NCBI GenBank assembly: GCA_030038335.1
Contig: JASHPC010000024.1
Span: 1 to 10,053 of the forward strand
Length of the DNA: 10,053 nt
DNA from: Vulcanimicrobiota bacterium
Lineage (GTDB): Bacteria > Vulcanimicrobiota > Vulcanimicrobiia > Vulcanimicrobiales > Vulcanimicrobiaceae
Reading direction: 5' to 3'
Position numbers and translations under genes: made by a program. Of this stretch, positions 1 through 6,681 are shown piece by piece; position 1 is the stretch's first letter; each line of letters begins with the position of its first letter. The notes beneath the pieces are model-generated. The model did not search any database. It was not told where the DNA came from and saw nothing but the letters and a program-made list of their open reading frames with translations.

Positions 1-311
1 GCGGCTACCGATGCCAGACGATCGTCCGACGTGAGCGATGCGATCTCGTCGTCGTATCGCGCGACCTGCGCTTGCATCTCCGATTGCTCTTCGTGCGTGC
101 GATCGATGCTGTAGGCGAGTGCCGTGATGTTTGCGGTCAGCAGCACGTATGAGAGCAATACCACGAGCGCGGCCGTCACGCCGGCGGTGATGTAGCCGTG
201 CGTTGCGTACCGGCTGCGCGTGTTGCGTGCGATGCGCCGCTGCGCGGCGTTGCGCGCCGTACGTGGATTGCGAATGCGCGGCGCCACGGATTCCATGCGT
301 AGCGCGCTCAC
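1..311 (-). CDS. ftsL: FtsL-like cell-division protein, C-terminus cut by window edge
   Basis: Third gene of the mraZ-rsmH cluster; 103 codons are visible and the frame runs open through base 1. The protein has a basic N-terminus (residues 1-38, many Arg), one membrane segment (about 41-60) and then a charged heptad-like stretch (about 64-103) typical of a periplasmic coiled coil, ending near the edge in DDRLASVA. That topology and position directly after rsmH are characteristic of FtsL, a small bitopic protein that joins FtsB and FtsQ in the divisome. FtsL sequences are poorly conserved, so the name rests on topology and synteny. The chosen GTG start overlaps the rsmH stop as GTGA and follows a strong GAGGAGGG ribosome site (316-323), implying translational coupling. 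An in-frame ATG at 294-296 is the alternative start. Confidence 0.75.
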   Translation of the reverse strand, partial: MSALRMESVAPRIRNPRTARNAAQRRIARNTRSRYATHGYITAGVTAALVVLLSYVLLTANITALAYSIDRTHEEQSEMQAQVARYDDEIASLTSDDRLASVA

Positions 312-1180
312 GACGCCCTCCTCTCACCGGCGCGAAGCTTGGCGCTACGCGCGCGCGGATTCGCGGCGACGGCGGATGAGTTTGGGCGTATCGGCTTCTT
401 CGTCAAGACCTCGATGCGATCGTCGGAGCGAAGGACGTGCTTGACGATGCGATCCTCGAGTGAGTGAAAGCTGATCGCCACGACGCGGCCACCACCCCGC
501 AGCGAGTCGATCGCCGCGCTGAGTCCTTCGTGGAGCGCACCAAGCTCGTCGTTGACGGCGATGCGCAGCGCTTGAAAGATCCTCGTCGCTGGATGCAGCC
601 GTTCGCGCTTGCCGGGATGGTGCACGACGCCCGCAACGAGCTGCGCAAAGTCCGACGTCGTCTTCGGCAACGTTCCATCGCGCCGGCGGCTGACGATGAC
701 CCGAGCGACACGCCTTGCGGCGCGTTCCTCGCCGAACGCAAAGAAGATGTCGGCCAGCTCTCGCTCGCTGGCGCTCGTAAGCACGTCGTACGCGCTGCGC
801 CCCTCGTATTGATTCATGCGCATGTCGAGCGGCGCCGTTTTCGTCACGGAAAAACCACGTCGCGGATCGTCAAATTGCATCGATGATACTCCCAAGTCGA
901 AGAGCACGCCGTCCACCCGGTCGATGCCGCGTTCTGTGAGCACGGTACGAAGATTCCGAAAGTTTGCAGCCACGAACTCGAATGCAGGATCCGAGACGGC
1001 ACGCGCGCGCTCCAGCGCCTCTGCATCCGTATCGAGTGCAATGAGCTTGCCGCCGTGCAAGAGAGAGAGAATCGCGCGGCTGTGACCGCCGCCGCCGAAC
1101 GTCGCGTCGACGTAGACTCCCGTCGGTCGAACGTTGAGATTTTCGAGCACGGCTTCCGTCAGGACGGGGAGATGTTGCAT
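308..1180 (-). CDS. rsmH: 16S rRNA (cytosine(1402)-N(4))-methyltransferase RsmH
   Basis: SAM-dependent methyltransferase that N4-methylates C1402 in the ribosomal P site (formerly MraW). Visible family signatures are the SAM-binding FGGGGHS (28-34), ALDTD (48-52), the LFDLGVSS block (93-100), PLDMRMN (117-123), HPATRIFQALRIAVNDEL (196-213), AISFHSLEDRIVKH (235-248) and the C-terminal NPRARSAKLRAGER (274-287). At 290 residues it is slightly shorter than the E. coli protein (313). The ATG is preceded by GGAGAGGA (1185-1192) at a good distance and lies 15 bp after the mraZ stop. The 3' end overlaps the next gene by 4 bp. Presumably cotranscribed from the mraZ promoter. Identification is secure. 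Confidence 0.97.
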   Translation of the reverse strand: MQHLPVLTEAVLENLNVRPTGVYVDATFGGGGHSRAILSLLHGGKLIALDTDAEALERARAVSDPAFEFVAANFRNLRTVLTERGIDRVDGVLFDLGVSSMQFDDPRRGFSVTKTAPLDMRMNQYEGRSAYDVLTSASERELADIFFAFGEERAARRVARVIVSRRRDGTLPKTTSDFAQLVAGVVHHPGKRERLHPATRIFQALRIAVNDELGALHEGLSAAIDSLRGGGRVVAISFHSLEDRIVKHVLRSDDRIEVLTKKPIRPNSSAVAANPRARSAKLRAGERRAS

Positions 1181-1195
1181 GCGTCCTCTCCACCA

Positions 1196-1633
1196 TCACG
1201 AGAGTCCCAGCTCGCCGAACAGGTCGATTTCGCCCTGCGGCTCCGCGTGCTCCCCATACCGTTCTTTCGCCCAAATCTCAACGCGCGTCAGCGCGCCGAC
1301 CGAGATGACCTCGCGGTCGATGCCGGCGTAGACGCGCAGGGGGGCGGGGATGAGGATGCGTCCCTGCGCGTCGCAGCCGACGTCTTCGGTATGAGCGAAA
1401 ATTGAGCGCACCATCCGTCGAAACGTGTCGTCCTTGTGGGGCGCCGCTTCAAGCCTTGCGCAGAACTCGGTCCAGACGCCGCTCGGATAGAGGGCGAGGC
1501 ACGGATCCGGCCGCGCGATCGTTAGGACGAAACCGGCACCGAGCCGCTCGCGGAAGCGCGCGGGAACGACAAGCCGGCTCTTGTCATCGAGAGCATGCTC
1601 CACCAGGCCCGATAGGCGCGGCGATTCCGGCAA
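1196..1633 (-). CDS. mraZ: MraZ transcriptional regulator of the division/cell-wall operon
   Basis: AbrB-fold DNA-binding protein, ring-forming in characterised species, that binds repeats upstream of its own operon and regulates division genes. Two pseudo-symmetric half-motifs are visible: DDKSRLVVPARFR (16-28) and DAQGRILIPAPLR (88-100). Each carries the DxxxR signature (D16/R20 and D88/R92). At 145 residues the length fits the family (about 140-150). The start appears to be TTG (1631-1633): a strong AGGGAGGA (1637-1644) lies just upstream, with a rather short 3-4 base spacer, and the start adds only a few residues relative to Bacillus MraZ. It is first in an operon with rsmH and the FtsL-like gene and sits behind a promoter with GTGG repeats. 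Confidence 0.95.
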   Translation of the reverse strand: MPESPRLSGLVEHALDDKSRLVVPARFRERLGAGFVLTIARPDPCLALYPSGVWTEFCARLEAAPHKDDTFRRMVRSIFAHTEDVGCDAQGRILIPAPLRVYAGIDREVISVGALTRVEIWAKERYGEHAEPQGEIDLFGELGLS

Positions 1634-1650
1634 TTGTCCTCCCTATGGCT

Positions 1651-1674
1651 CCACGAGGCGCCACTTTCAACCAC
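1651..1674 (-). promoter_or_regulatory. Putative MraZ box: three GTGG direct repeats, 10 bp period
   Basis: On the minus strand GTGG occurs at 1674-1671, 1664-1661 and 1654-1651, each separated by six bases, so the repeats fall on one helical face. A degenerate fourth unit (AGGG, 1644-1641) merges with the ribosome site. MraZ proteins characterised in E. coli and Mollicutes bind short TGG/GTG-centred direct repeats about one helical turn apart upstream of mraZ; the middle unit here, AAAGTGG, closely resembles the Mollicutes form. Position from the -10 to the 5' leader supports autoregulation. Binding is inferred. Confidence 0.65.
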
Positions 1675-1701
1675 TATACGCAGGGAGGTTTCGCTTCGCA
1701 A
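1673..1701 (-). promoter_or_regulatory. Sigma-70-type promoter of the mraZ operon
   Basis: Reading the minus strand, a -35 TTGCGA (1701-1696), a 17 bp spacer and a -10 TATAGT (1678-1673) lie upstream of mraZ. The match to TTGACA-N17-TATAAT is good and transcription would begin near 1666, giving a leader of about 30 bases with the mraZ ribosome site. The first GTGG repeat of the putative MraZ operator overlaps the end of the -10 element, a layout suited to repression. The call is from pattern only. Confidence 0.65.
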
Positions 1702-1731
1702 GGCCGCGTGAGAAATTACAAAGCGGATGAT

Positions 1732-1747
1732 ACGAACATCAGTTCGT
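1732..1747. promoter_or_regulatory. Inverted repeat ACGAAC-N4-GTTCGT, possible operator
   Basis: A perfect 6+6 bp inverted repeat with a 4-base centre (ATCA) lies in the divergent region between mraZ and the transglycosylase gene. Its core GAAC-N4-GTTC has the half-sites of the Gram-positive-type LexA (SOS) box, although the central bases do not fully match the Bacillus consensus. It abuts a weak extended -10-like TG-T-TATTTT (1747-1755), so it could control the rightward operon, but no convincing -35 is visible. A further ACGAAC half-site occurs at 1767-1772. It could equally be the site of another dimeric repressor. Confidence 0.3.
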
Positions 1748-1822
1748 GTTATTTTTCATTACGAGTACGAACGCGAGCCCTGCACAGGCGGCCATTTGGG
1801 GGAAAACGAAAGGACGATGCCC

Positions 1823-2293
1823 ATGTCGCGCCTTGCCGCATTTGCGCTCATGCTCGTCTTTCTCTCTGGCTGCGGAGGCGGCGGCTATCTTCCGTCGGTT
1901 CCCAACAGCCTGAGCTCGCTCGAGATTCAGGAGCTCGTGGCAGAGGCATCCAGCGCCCATGCGCTTCCCCCGGGCCTCGTGCGCGCCGTTCTCATGGCCG
2001 AGTCGGCGGGTGATCCAACGGCAATCTCGAGCGCGGGGGCCGAAGGGCTCATGCAGTTGATGCCGGGCACGGCCGCATCGTGCGGGATCGATCCTTTTGA
2101 GCCCGCCTCGAACGTCGACTGCGGAAGCGCGTATTTGAAATCGTTGCTCGACCGTTATCACGGCAACGTCACGCTTGCAGTTGCCGCGTACAACGCCGGA
2201 CCCGGAGCGGTCGACGCCTATCACGGCGTTCCACCGTATACAGAGACGCGCGCGTACGTGGAGCGCGTTCTCTCGACGTACCGGAGCTACTGA
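1823..2293 (+). CDS. Small lipoprotein lytic transglycosylase (SLT, GH23-like)
   Basis: Predicted to cleave the MurNAc-GlcNAc bond of peptidoglycan non-hydrolytically, forming 1,6-anhydro-MurNAc ends. The 156-residue product begins with a lipoprotein signal ending in the lipobox LSGC (lipidated C17), followed by GGGG. The catalytic domain fills the rest: catalytic Glu E60 in AESAGDP, GLMQLMPGTA (75-84), AAYNAGPGAV (121-130) and PYTETRAYVERVL (138-150), all classical SLT motifs. C87 and C100 could form a disulfide. The ATG at 1823 was chosen because AAAGGA (1809-1814) lies 8 bases upstream; an ATG at 1817 is only 2 bases from it, and an open frame back to 1727 is probably untranslated. It is the first gene of a run with the LptF/G and LptD genes. 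Confidence 0.9.
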   Translation: MSRLAAFALMLVFLSGCGGGGYLPSVPNSLSSLEIQELVAEASSAHALPPGLVRAVLMAESAGDPTAISSAGAEGLMQLMPGTAASCGIDPFEPASNVDCGSAYLKSLLDRYHGNVTLAVAAYNAGPGAVDAYHGVPPYTETRAYVERVLSTYRSY

Positions 2294-2315
2294 CGATCTC
2301 TCGGGCGTCCGAGGC

Positions 2316-3470
2316 ATGGCGACCGTAGCGCTGCGCCGGCTTCTGCCATATTCGCGCACGCGCGGAAGCCTGCTGCCGATTCTCGACTCGTATCTGCTGC
2401 GTGAGATGGCCTGGCCCTTTGTCGGCGCCTTCTTCGCCTATTACATTTTTTGGTCGCTCAACATCTTCGTGCTGTCGGCGCAGTACATCATCAATCAGCA
2501 CGTTCCGTTCTTTCTCGCGTTGCGCTTCGTCGTGCTGCGCTCTCCGCAAGCGATTCCGATGGCCTTTCCGTTTGCGTCGCTCATGGCGGCGATGCTCGCC
2601 ATGGGACGCCTGATGGGCGACAACGAGCTCAATGCGATGCGAACGTCGGGCATCCACATCGTGCGCATTGCGGCGACGCCGCTCGCCTTTGGGTTCGCGA
2701 TGTTCCTCGTGACGTATGCAATGAACGAGTACGTAGCGCCGCCTTCGATCGACCTCTCGACGCGGTCGTTCTATCAAATGATCTACCACTCCGATTCGCT
2801 GCCGTTCGAAACGCAGTTTTTCCGCAAAGATCCCGATACGGGAAACACGTTTTACGTCACGCAGGTCGGGCCCGACGGCAAGACGCTCTATGGCGTGCAG
2901 ATCTTCAAGCCTGGGCGCACGGGCCCGTGGAACGAGACGCTGCAGGCTCGCACCGCGGTGATCAGCGGCAGTAACCTCGTCCTCAAGGACGTGATCGATA
3001 CTCGCTTCAATGCCGACGGCTACGTTGTAGGTCAGCAGCACGTGAACTCCGTGACGATCGGACTCCCGATCCAAGAGACCGCGGCGCAGTTCCTGAGCAC
3101 GGTGAACAACGATCCGTGGGCAATGACGAGCAAGCAGCTCGCGCTGCACGTGCACGCGATGGAGGCACAGGGAATCGGGGGCGTGACGCTGGGAAACATG
3201 GAGTTCACGCTCGCAAACAAGCTGGCGTGGCCATTCGCATGCTTCATCGCCGTGCTCGTCGCGGTGCCGCTCGCGATTCGATTCGGCAAACGCGGACGCA
3301 TGCTGGGAATGGCGCTTTCCATTCTCGCGTTTTTCATTTATTTCGTTCTAACGTCCGCGGCGTCGGCGTTCGGAACGAGCGGTGCGATGAACACGTATCT
3401 CGCCGCTTGGTTACCGAATATCATCATGGGCATCGCGGGTGTGACGTTACTGCGCCTCGAAGAGCGCTGA
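2316..3470 (+). CDS. LPS export ABC transporter permease, LptF/LptG family
   Basis: Inner-membrane permease of the YjgP/YjgQ family; with the LptB ATPase it extracts lipopolysaccharide and passes it to LptC. The 384-residue protein shows three N-terminal membrane segments (about 33-58, 77-99, 116-139), a periplasmic beta-rich domain (about 140-298) and three C-terminal segments (303-322, 330-353, 361-380), the family's usual architecture. Family-like sequence includes YLLREMAWPF (26-35), NELNAMRTSGI (103-113) and LAAWLPNIIMG (362-372). LptF and LptG cannot be told apart here by eye. The ATG follows the transglycosylase stop by 22 bp but has only a very close GAGG as ribosome site, so the start is uncertain; conserved sequence starts near residue 20. 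The next gene begins 3 bp after the stop. No partner permease or lptB is in the window. Confidence 0.9.
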   Translation: MATVALRRLLPYSRTRGSLLPILDSYLLREMAWPFVGAFFAYYIFWSLNIFVLSAQYIINQHVPFFLALRFVVLRSPQAIPMAFPFASLMAAMLAMGRLMGDNELNAMRTSGIHIVRIAATPLAFGFAMFLVTYAMNEYVAPPSIDLSTRSFYQMIYHSDSLPFETQFFRKDPDTGNTFYVTQVGPDGKTLYGVQIFKPGRTGPWNETLQARTAVISGSNLVLKDVIDTRFNADGYVVGQQHVNSVTIGLPIQETAAQFLSTVNNDPWAMTSKQLALHVHAMEAQGIGGVTLGNMEFTLANKLAWPFACFIAVLVAVPLAIRFGKRGRMLGMALSILAFFIYFVLTSAASAFGTSGAMNTYLAAWLPNIIMGIAGVTLLRLEER

Positions 3471-3473
3471 CGC

Positions 3474-5909
3474 GTGCGTGGCCTGCGCAATCGACCTGCG
3501 CTCGCTGCAGTCGCCTGTCTCTGCGCGCTCGCGAGCGGAAATCTCGGCGGCGCCATGGCTGCAGCGCAGACTCCGAGCCTGGAAGATCAGCGTGCGATCG
3601 CGTTGCTGAATGCAACGACGTGCGGCGAAGTGGCGCAAGTCTCGACGCAGCCAACGTCGTCGCCCACGCCGACGCCGGTTCCCGCGGGTTCGCTGCCGCA
3701 GCCTGAAAACGGAACGCTGCAGTTCTTTCAGACGCCGCGCCCAAATGGATCGCCGTCAGCTTCCCCTCCGCCATTGCCGTCGACCGTAACGCCGACGGCG
3801 ACGCCCGGCATCGTGTATCTGCTGCGAGGCGGAGCGACGCCGCCGGCAATCACGCCCGCGGGACAGAGCAGACCGATGCCGACGGCCGTACCGAGCGGCA
3901 CTCCAACCCTGCCTCCGGGCGTCATCGGCATCATCGCCGATAAAGTCAGCGGGAACATACGTCCCGGTCATCCCGGCGATGCGGACGGCAACGTCCACAT
4001 CTTCTACGGAGACGAAGAGATCGTCGGAGAGCACGCGCACTACGACGGCGCGCGCACGGTCACGATCACCGGGCACCCCTTCATCATCGACGCGCAGCAA
4101 GACTCGATCCTGAACGCAGACGAAATCTATTTCGACACGATCGACCAAACCGCACGGCTCGTGAACGGAAACGGAGAGAGCGCGCAGGGCGTCGAGCGCG
4201 GGCTCGTCCACTACACGGCGCAGGATCTGCACACGGACTCCAACGGCATCGGACACGGCCAACACCCGTACGTGACGACGTGCGAACACCCGCGCGGCGG
4301 CTATCACATCACCGGCAAGACGATGGACATCATCCCGGGAGATCGCATCGTCATCTATCAAGCGATCCTGTGGCTCGGCGCCGCCGCCGTCTTCTTTCTT
4401 CCGAAGGTCATCATTCCGCTTCGGCAAGTTTCAGACGAATCGTCACGGCAGCAGTATTTTCCCAACATCGGGTACGACCAGTACGAAGGCTACTGGATTC
4501 AAACGAAGTACGCGTTCGGAAAAGATCGCTATTACTACGGTTATTACGAGCTCAACTATTACACGAAGGTCGGACTCGGCTTGGGCTACGTGGCTTTCTT
4601 CCAAAGAAAGAACGGCAGGCGCAGCGGAAACATCAACTTCTACACGATCCACGACCGGCGCGTCGACCAAACGCAGACGAACCTGATGATGCAAGAGACG
4701 GAGAACTACTCGAAGACGCTCCACTCCACCGTCAACTACAGTTACCAGTCAAACTACGGACCGCTCACGAATCTGCCGGCGAACGAAAACCTCTCGCTGA
4801 GCGTCGCACATCAGACGCAGAAGGATTCGCAAGATTACACGTTCACGCACACGGGCATCGGCTCGCAGTCCGAGTCCAACGGGCTGACGTTCGCCGATAC
4901 GGTCCAGTTCTCGCCACAGCTCAGCGAATCGCTCAACTTCAGCATGACGAACAGCAGCTCGAGCTACGGCGGATTCTCGTCGTCGAACGCGTCGGCGACG
5001 CTCGACTCGATCCTCCATTGGTCGACGAAGGGCGCGGATTACGAGCTGACATGGGACAAGTCGTATTCGCGCGTTCCCTACGGTGACGACGAGATTCCGC
5101 AGTTGCAGATACGGCCGTACGAGTTCTTTCCGCACTTCATCTTTCCGATCTCGGCGGAGTTCACGGTCGGCGAGTACAGCGAGCCGTCCAACGCCTTCAA
5201 CACGTCGCGCGCCGACCTGGCATTCGTCCTCGGACCTGCGGTGTACAAGGTGTTCGGGAGCGACTTCCAAGCGATGATGAACGTGACGCAGTACGCGTAC
5301 GGAACGGGTGACCTCAAGGCGGCAATCACGCAGAACATGTCGCTGACGACGCCTATCACCGACCACATCGTCAACATGCTGACGTACAACGAGGCAAACT
5401 ACAACGGCCCGGCGGCAGTGCCGTTTCAGTTCCTCGACCAACAGCCGACGAGCAACACGAAAGGCGCGCAAGACTTGCTGCGACTTTTCAATGGATCGGT
5501 ATACAATCTGTCGCTCGGATTTTCGACGCTCATGAACGGCGTGCCACAACCCGTGAGTTATCAGTTCCAGCTCAGCCCTTCAGCGAACTCAGTGCTCTTG
5601 CTCGGCGGATCGTATCTTCCTCAAGGGCTCGGATTTCAAGAGACGAACGTGCAGTTCTCGACGCCGTTCGGGCGCGATACTCAGATCGAGTTCGCTGGAA
5701 ACGTCAACTGGGATCTCGACCGCCGCGTCACCGACAAGATCGTCTATCTTACGAAGACGATCGGCCAGTGTTATCAGATCCAGGTTCTCTACAACGAGGA
5801 TTCGAAGTTGCTCAACGTTTCGTTGAACCTCTTGGCGTTTCCATCGCACGGTACGGGATTCGGGATCGGTCAAGGCGGCCCGATCATTCCGACGAACTTC
5901 AACTTCTAG
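3474..5909 (+). CDS. lptD: LptD-like outer-membrane LPS assembly protein (OstA family)
   Basis: Predicted to receive LPS across the periplasm and insert it into the outer leaflet. Order along the 811 residues: Sec signal peptide (1 to about 29-31, AMAAA before Gln32); a short segment with C50; a Pro/Thr/Ser-rich stretch (about 60-148); an OstA/LptA-like beta-jellyroll (about 155-330, with HIFYGDEEIVGEHAHYDG at 175-192); then a Tyr/Asn/Ser-rich beta barrel ending in Phe (NFNF), as outer-membrane proteins commonly do. The barrel join AAAVFFLPKVIIPL (303-316) resembles the LptD segment before its barrel. Mature cysteines are only C50, C270 and C766. The GTG start lies 3 bp after the permease stop with a weak ribosome site, suggesting coupling. 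The immediate LptF/G neighbour strongly supports the call, though sequence similarity to proteobacterial LptD is low by eye. Confidence 0.85.
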   Translation: MRGLRNRPALAAVACLCALASGNLGGAMAAAQTPSLEDQRAIALLNATTCGEVAQVSTQPTSSPTPTPVPAGSLPQPENGTLQFFQTPRPNGSPSASPPPLPSTVTPTATPGIVYLLRGGATPPAITPAGQSRPMPTAVPSGTPTLPPGVIGIIADKVSGNIRPGHPGDADGNVHIFYGDEEIVGEHAHYDGARTVTITGHPFIIDAQQDSILNADEIYFDTIDQTARLVNGNGESAQGVERGLVHYTAQDLHTDSNGIGHGQHPYVTTCEHPRGGYHITGKTMDIIPGDRIVIYQAILWLGAAAVFFLPKVIIPLRQVSDESSRQQYFPNIGYDQYEGYWIQTKYAFGKDRYYYGYYELNYYTKVGLGLGYVAFFQRKNGRRSGNINFYTIHDRRVDQTQTNLMMQETENYSKTLHSTVNYSYQSNYGPLTNLPANENLSLSVAHQTQKDSQDYTFTHTGIGSQSESNGLTFADTVQFSPQLSESLNFSMTNSSSSYGGFSSSNASATLDSILHWSTKGADYELTWDKSYSRVPYGDDEIPQLQIRPYEFFPHFIFPISAEFTVGEYSEPSNAFNTSRADLAFVLGPAVYKVFGSDFQAMMNVTQYAYGTGDLKAAITQNMSLTTPITDHIVNMLTYNEANYNGPAAVPFQFLDQQPTSNTKGAQDLLRLFNGSVYNLSLGFSTLMNGVPQPVSYQFQLSPSANSVLLLGGSYLPQGLGFQETNVQFSTPFGRDTQIEFAGNVNWDLDRRVTDKIVYLTKTIGQCYQIQVLYNEDSKLLNVSLNLLAFPSHGTGFGIGQGGPIIPTNFNF

Positions 5910-5916
5910 GCGCGCG

Positions 5917-6681
5917 TCACGGCGTGTTTTGAAACTCGCAGCTTTGGATGACGGCGCTCTGCGTCGGAGCAACGTCATTCTCTGCTTCATACGTTTGATT
6001 GAAAGCGATCGTCGTGTCGAGCGGTGGAGTGAAGACGTACGTGTTGTCGGCCGCGCCGCCTTGCCCGAGGGAATCCACGGGTTGGTAGTTGGTGTTTCCC
6101 GATCCACCGAATGCGCTTCCGGTCGTGCCTTCGCTCGTCACGAAGCAGTTGGCAAGCCACGACGGGGGAGGTGTCGGCGTTGCGCCGGGCTTCGGTGTCG
6201 GCGTCGGCGTCGCGCCAGGCGTCGGGCTCACGAGATTGCTGAATATTGCGCGCTTGAACTCTACCTCGAACTGCGTGCCGGAAGCATTCGAGTTCGAGTT
6301 GAAGGTGATGTCCTGGCCGGGCACCGTAAGCGGATATACCGCCGGCACGGTTCCAGGCGCGCCGCTGGAGAAGACAAACTGAACTGGAACGGCGTTGACC
6401 GCGCCCGAAGCATTCCCGGCGACGACGATTGCATCGCTGAAGCCGGCATAGTTTTCTTGCGCGCCTCCGTTAGGAAGCGGCGTGATGCCGTTTCCGGTCG
6501 TGTTGAAGACGACGATGTAGTCGTACGTGGAGTAAGCAAAGGGAGCCGCAACCGTGAAGCGTACCGACATGAAACCGCTCGGCAATCCGCCGTTTTGAGC
6601 GTATTGCGGAAACGTCACCTGGCGGCCGCAGGCGACGAGTATGAGCGCCGTTACGACGACCGCTAGCCCTATCTTTCGCAT
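5917..6681 (-). CDS. Two-domain lipoprotein of unknown function with Pro/Thr linker
   Basis: I do not recognise this family. The 254-residue product has a lipoprotein signal with lipobox LVAC (C18), an N-terminal beta-rich, Gly/Asn/Val-rich domain (about 19-150), a Pro/Thr-rich linker (152-174, containing two GATPTP units) and a C-terminal domain (about 175-254) with two cysteines, C179 and C248, that could form a disulfide. It should be lipidated by the usual pathway, whose last enzyme, Lnt, is encoded next door. The ATG at 6681 has an excellent AAGGAGAG (6685-6692) 3 bases upstream; longer upstream reading to 6882 is not needed. It is convergent with the LptD-like gene (7 bp gap), and its start codon overlaps the likely lnt start on the other strand. 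Similar Pro/Thr linkers occur in the LptD-like protein, so composition does not suggest foreign origin. Confidence 0.8.
   Translation of the reverse strand: MRKIGLAVVVTALILVACGRQVTFPQYAQNGGLPSGFMSVRFTVAAPFAYSTYDYIVVFNTTGNGITPLPNGGAQENYAGFSDAIVVAGNASGAVNAVPVQFVFSSGAPGTVPAVYPLTVPGQDITFNSNSNASGTQFEVEFKRAIFSNLVSPTPGATPTPTPKPGATPTPPPSWLANCFVTSEGTTGSAFGGSGNTNYQPVDSLGQGGAADNTYVFTPPLDTTIAFNQTYEAENDVAPTQSAVIQSCEFQNTP

Noticed and set aside
1727..1822. Upstream extension of the lytic transglycosylase to an ATG at 1727
   Set aside because: It would bury the lipoprotein signal 30 residues inside the protein; the lipobox and the ribosome site at 1809-1814 favour 1823 (or 1817).
2169..3155. Long minus-strand open frame (328 codons) opposite the LptF/G permease
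   Set aside because: Arg/His-rich composition without motifs, fully antisense to a well-supported membrane protein gene; a GC-rich shadow frame.
4280..5086. Plus-strand open frame of 268 codons in another frame of the LptD-like gene
   Set aside because: Arg/His-rich composition typical of frame-shifted GC-rich coding sequence, no start signal.
4749..5549. Long minus-strand open frame opposite the LptD-like barrel
   Set aside because: Arg/Val-rich, low-complexity, no recognisable domain or ribosome site; shadow of the coding strand.
5911..5930. Possible terminator between the LptD-like gene and the lipoprotein gene
   Set aside because: Only a 4-5 bp stem relying on G-U pairs (GCGCG/CGTGT) before TTTT; too weak to call.
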